From NCBI GenBank assembly GCA_003820635.1, contig RPOS01000092.1:1-12309 (forward strand): a stretch of DNA of 12,309 bases, given 5' to 3'. A program made the position numbers and the translations under genes. Every line of letters begins with the position of its first letter. The first letter of the stretch is position 1. The stretch is from Verrucomicrobiaceae bacterium. Its GTDB lineage: Bacteria > Verrucomicrobiota > Verrucomicrobiae > Verrucomicrobiales > Akkermansiaceae. Below are positions 12,302-12,309 of this stretch, piece by piece. The notes beneath the pieces were generated by a model that worked only from the letters and a program-made list of their open reading frames with translations, was not told where the DNA came from and searched no databases.

Positions 12302-12309
12302 TGACGGAA

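Overview
The window looks like a chromosomal segment of a high-G+C Gram-negative bacterium, most probably Verrucomicrobiota (Verrucomicrobiales/Akkermansiaceae-like). This is inferred from the gene mix: a Ser/Thr kinase fused through one membrane helix to a HEAT-like region, an OprP/OprO-type porin with signal peptide and C-terminal Phe, a clostridial-type fused PurL, and short repeats embedded in coding sequence. No single marker proves the phylum.

Layout. 1-161 is the 3' end of an AraC-family regulator. 223-2577 (+) is a transmembrane Ser/Thr kinase with an HSD catalytic loop. It converges with a pair of minus-strand genes, a NifS/IscS-type cysteine desulfurase (3750-2590) and, just upstream of it, an M50-like membrane metalloprotease homologue (4737-3805). 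Divergent from these is purL (4870-8652), the large PurS-PurL-PurQ fusion of purine biosynthesis. Then comes a scarred stretch. A VapC-like PIN gene has lost its 5' part, and the break coincides with the 3' end (domains V and VI) of a group II intron. A small putative membrane protein, an AT-rich patch, a tRNA-Leu(TAA) and a gene-free stretch with hairpins follow. The window closes with a secreted SnoaL/NTF2-like protein (10313-10891, +) converging on a phosphate-selective-type porin (12257-11037, -), with a terminator for each strand between them.

Most notable is the purL gene. It is one open 1260-codon frame with the PurL landmarks intact, yet it is studded with repetitive DNA. There are five copies of a miniature element consisting of a fixed GTGGC followed by a 7-bp stem, 3-nt loop and 7-bp stem. 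Stem and loop sequences differ between copies but base pairing is kept, and one copy is read in a different reading frame. There are also three arrays of 7-nt tandem repeats. All lie at points that look like variable loops or domain junctions. This resembles protein-coding palindromic elements such as those of Rickettsia, but here one housekeeping gene carries many. A second possible signal is the heptamer TCTAACA, which recurs on both strands and in different codon phases and accounts for much of the rare CTA/TTA usage in purL.
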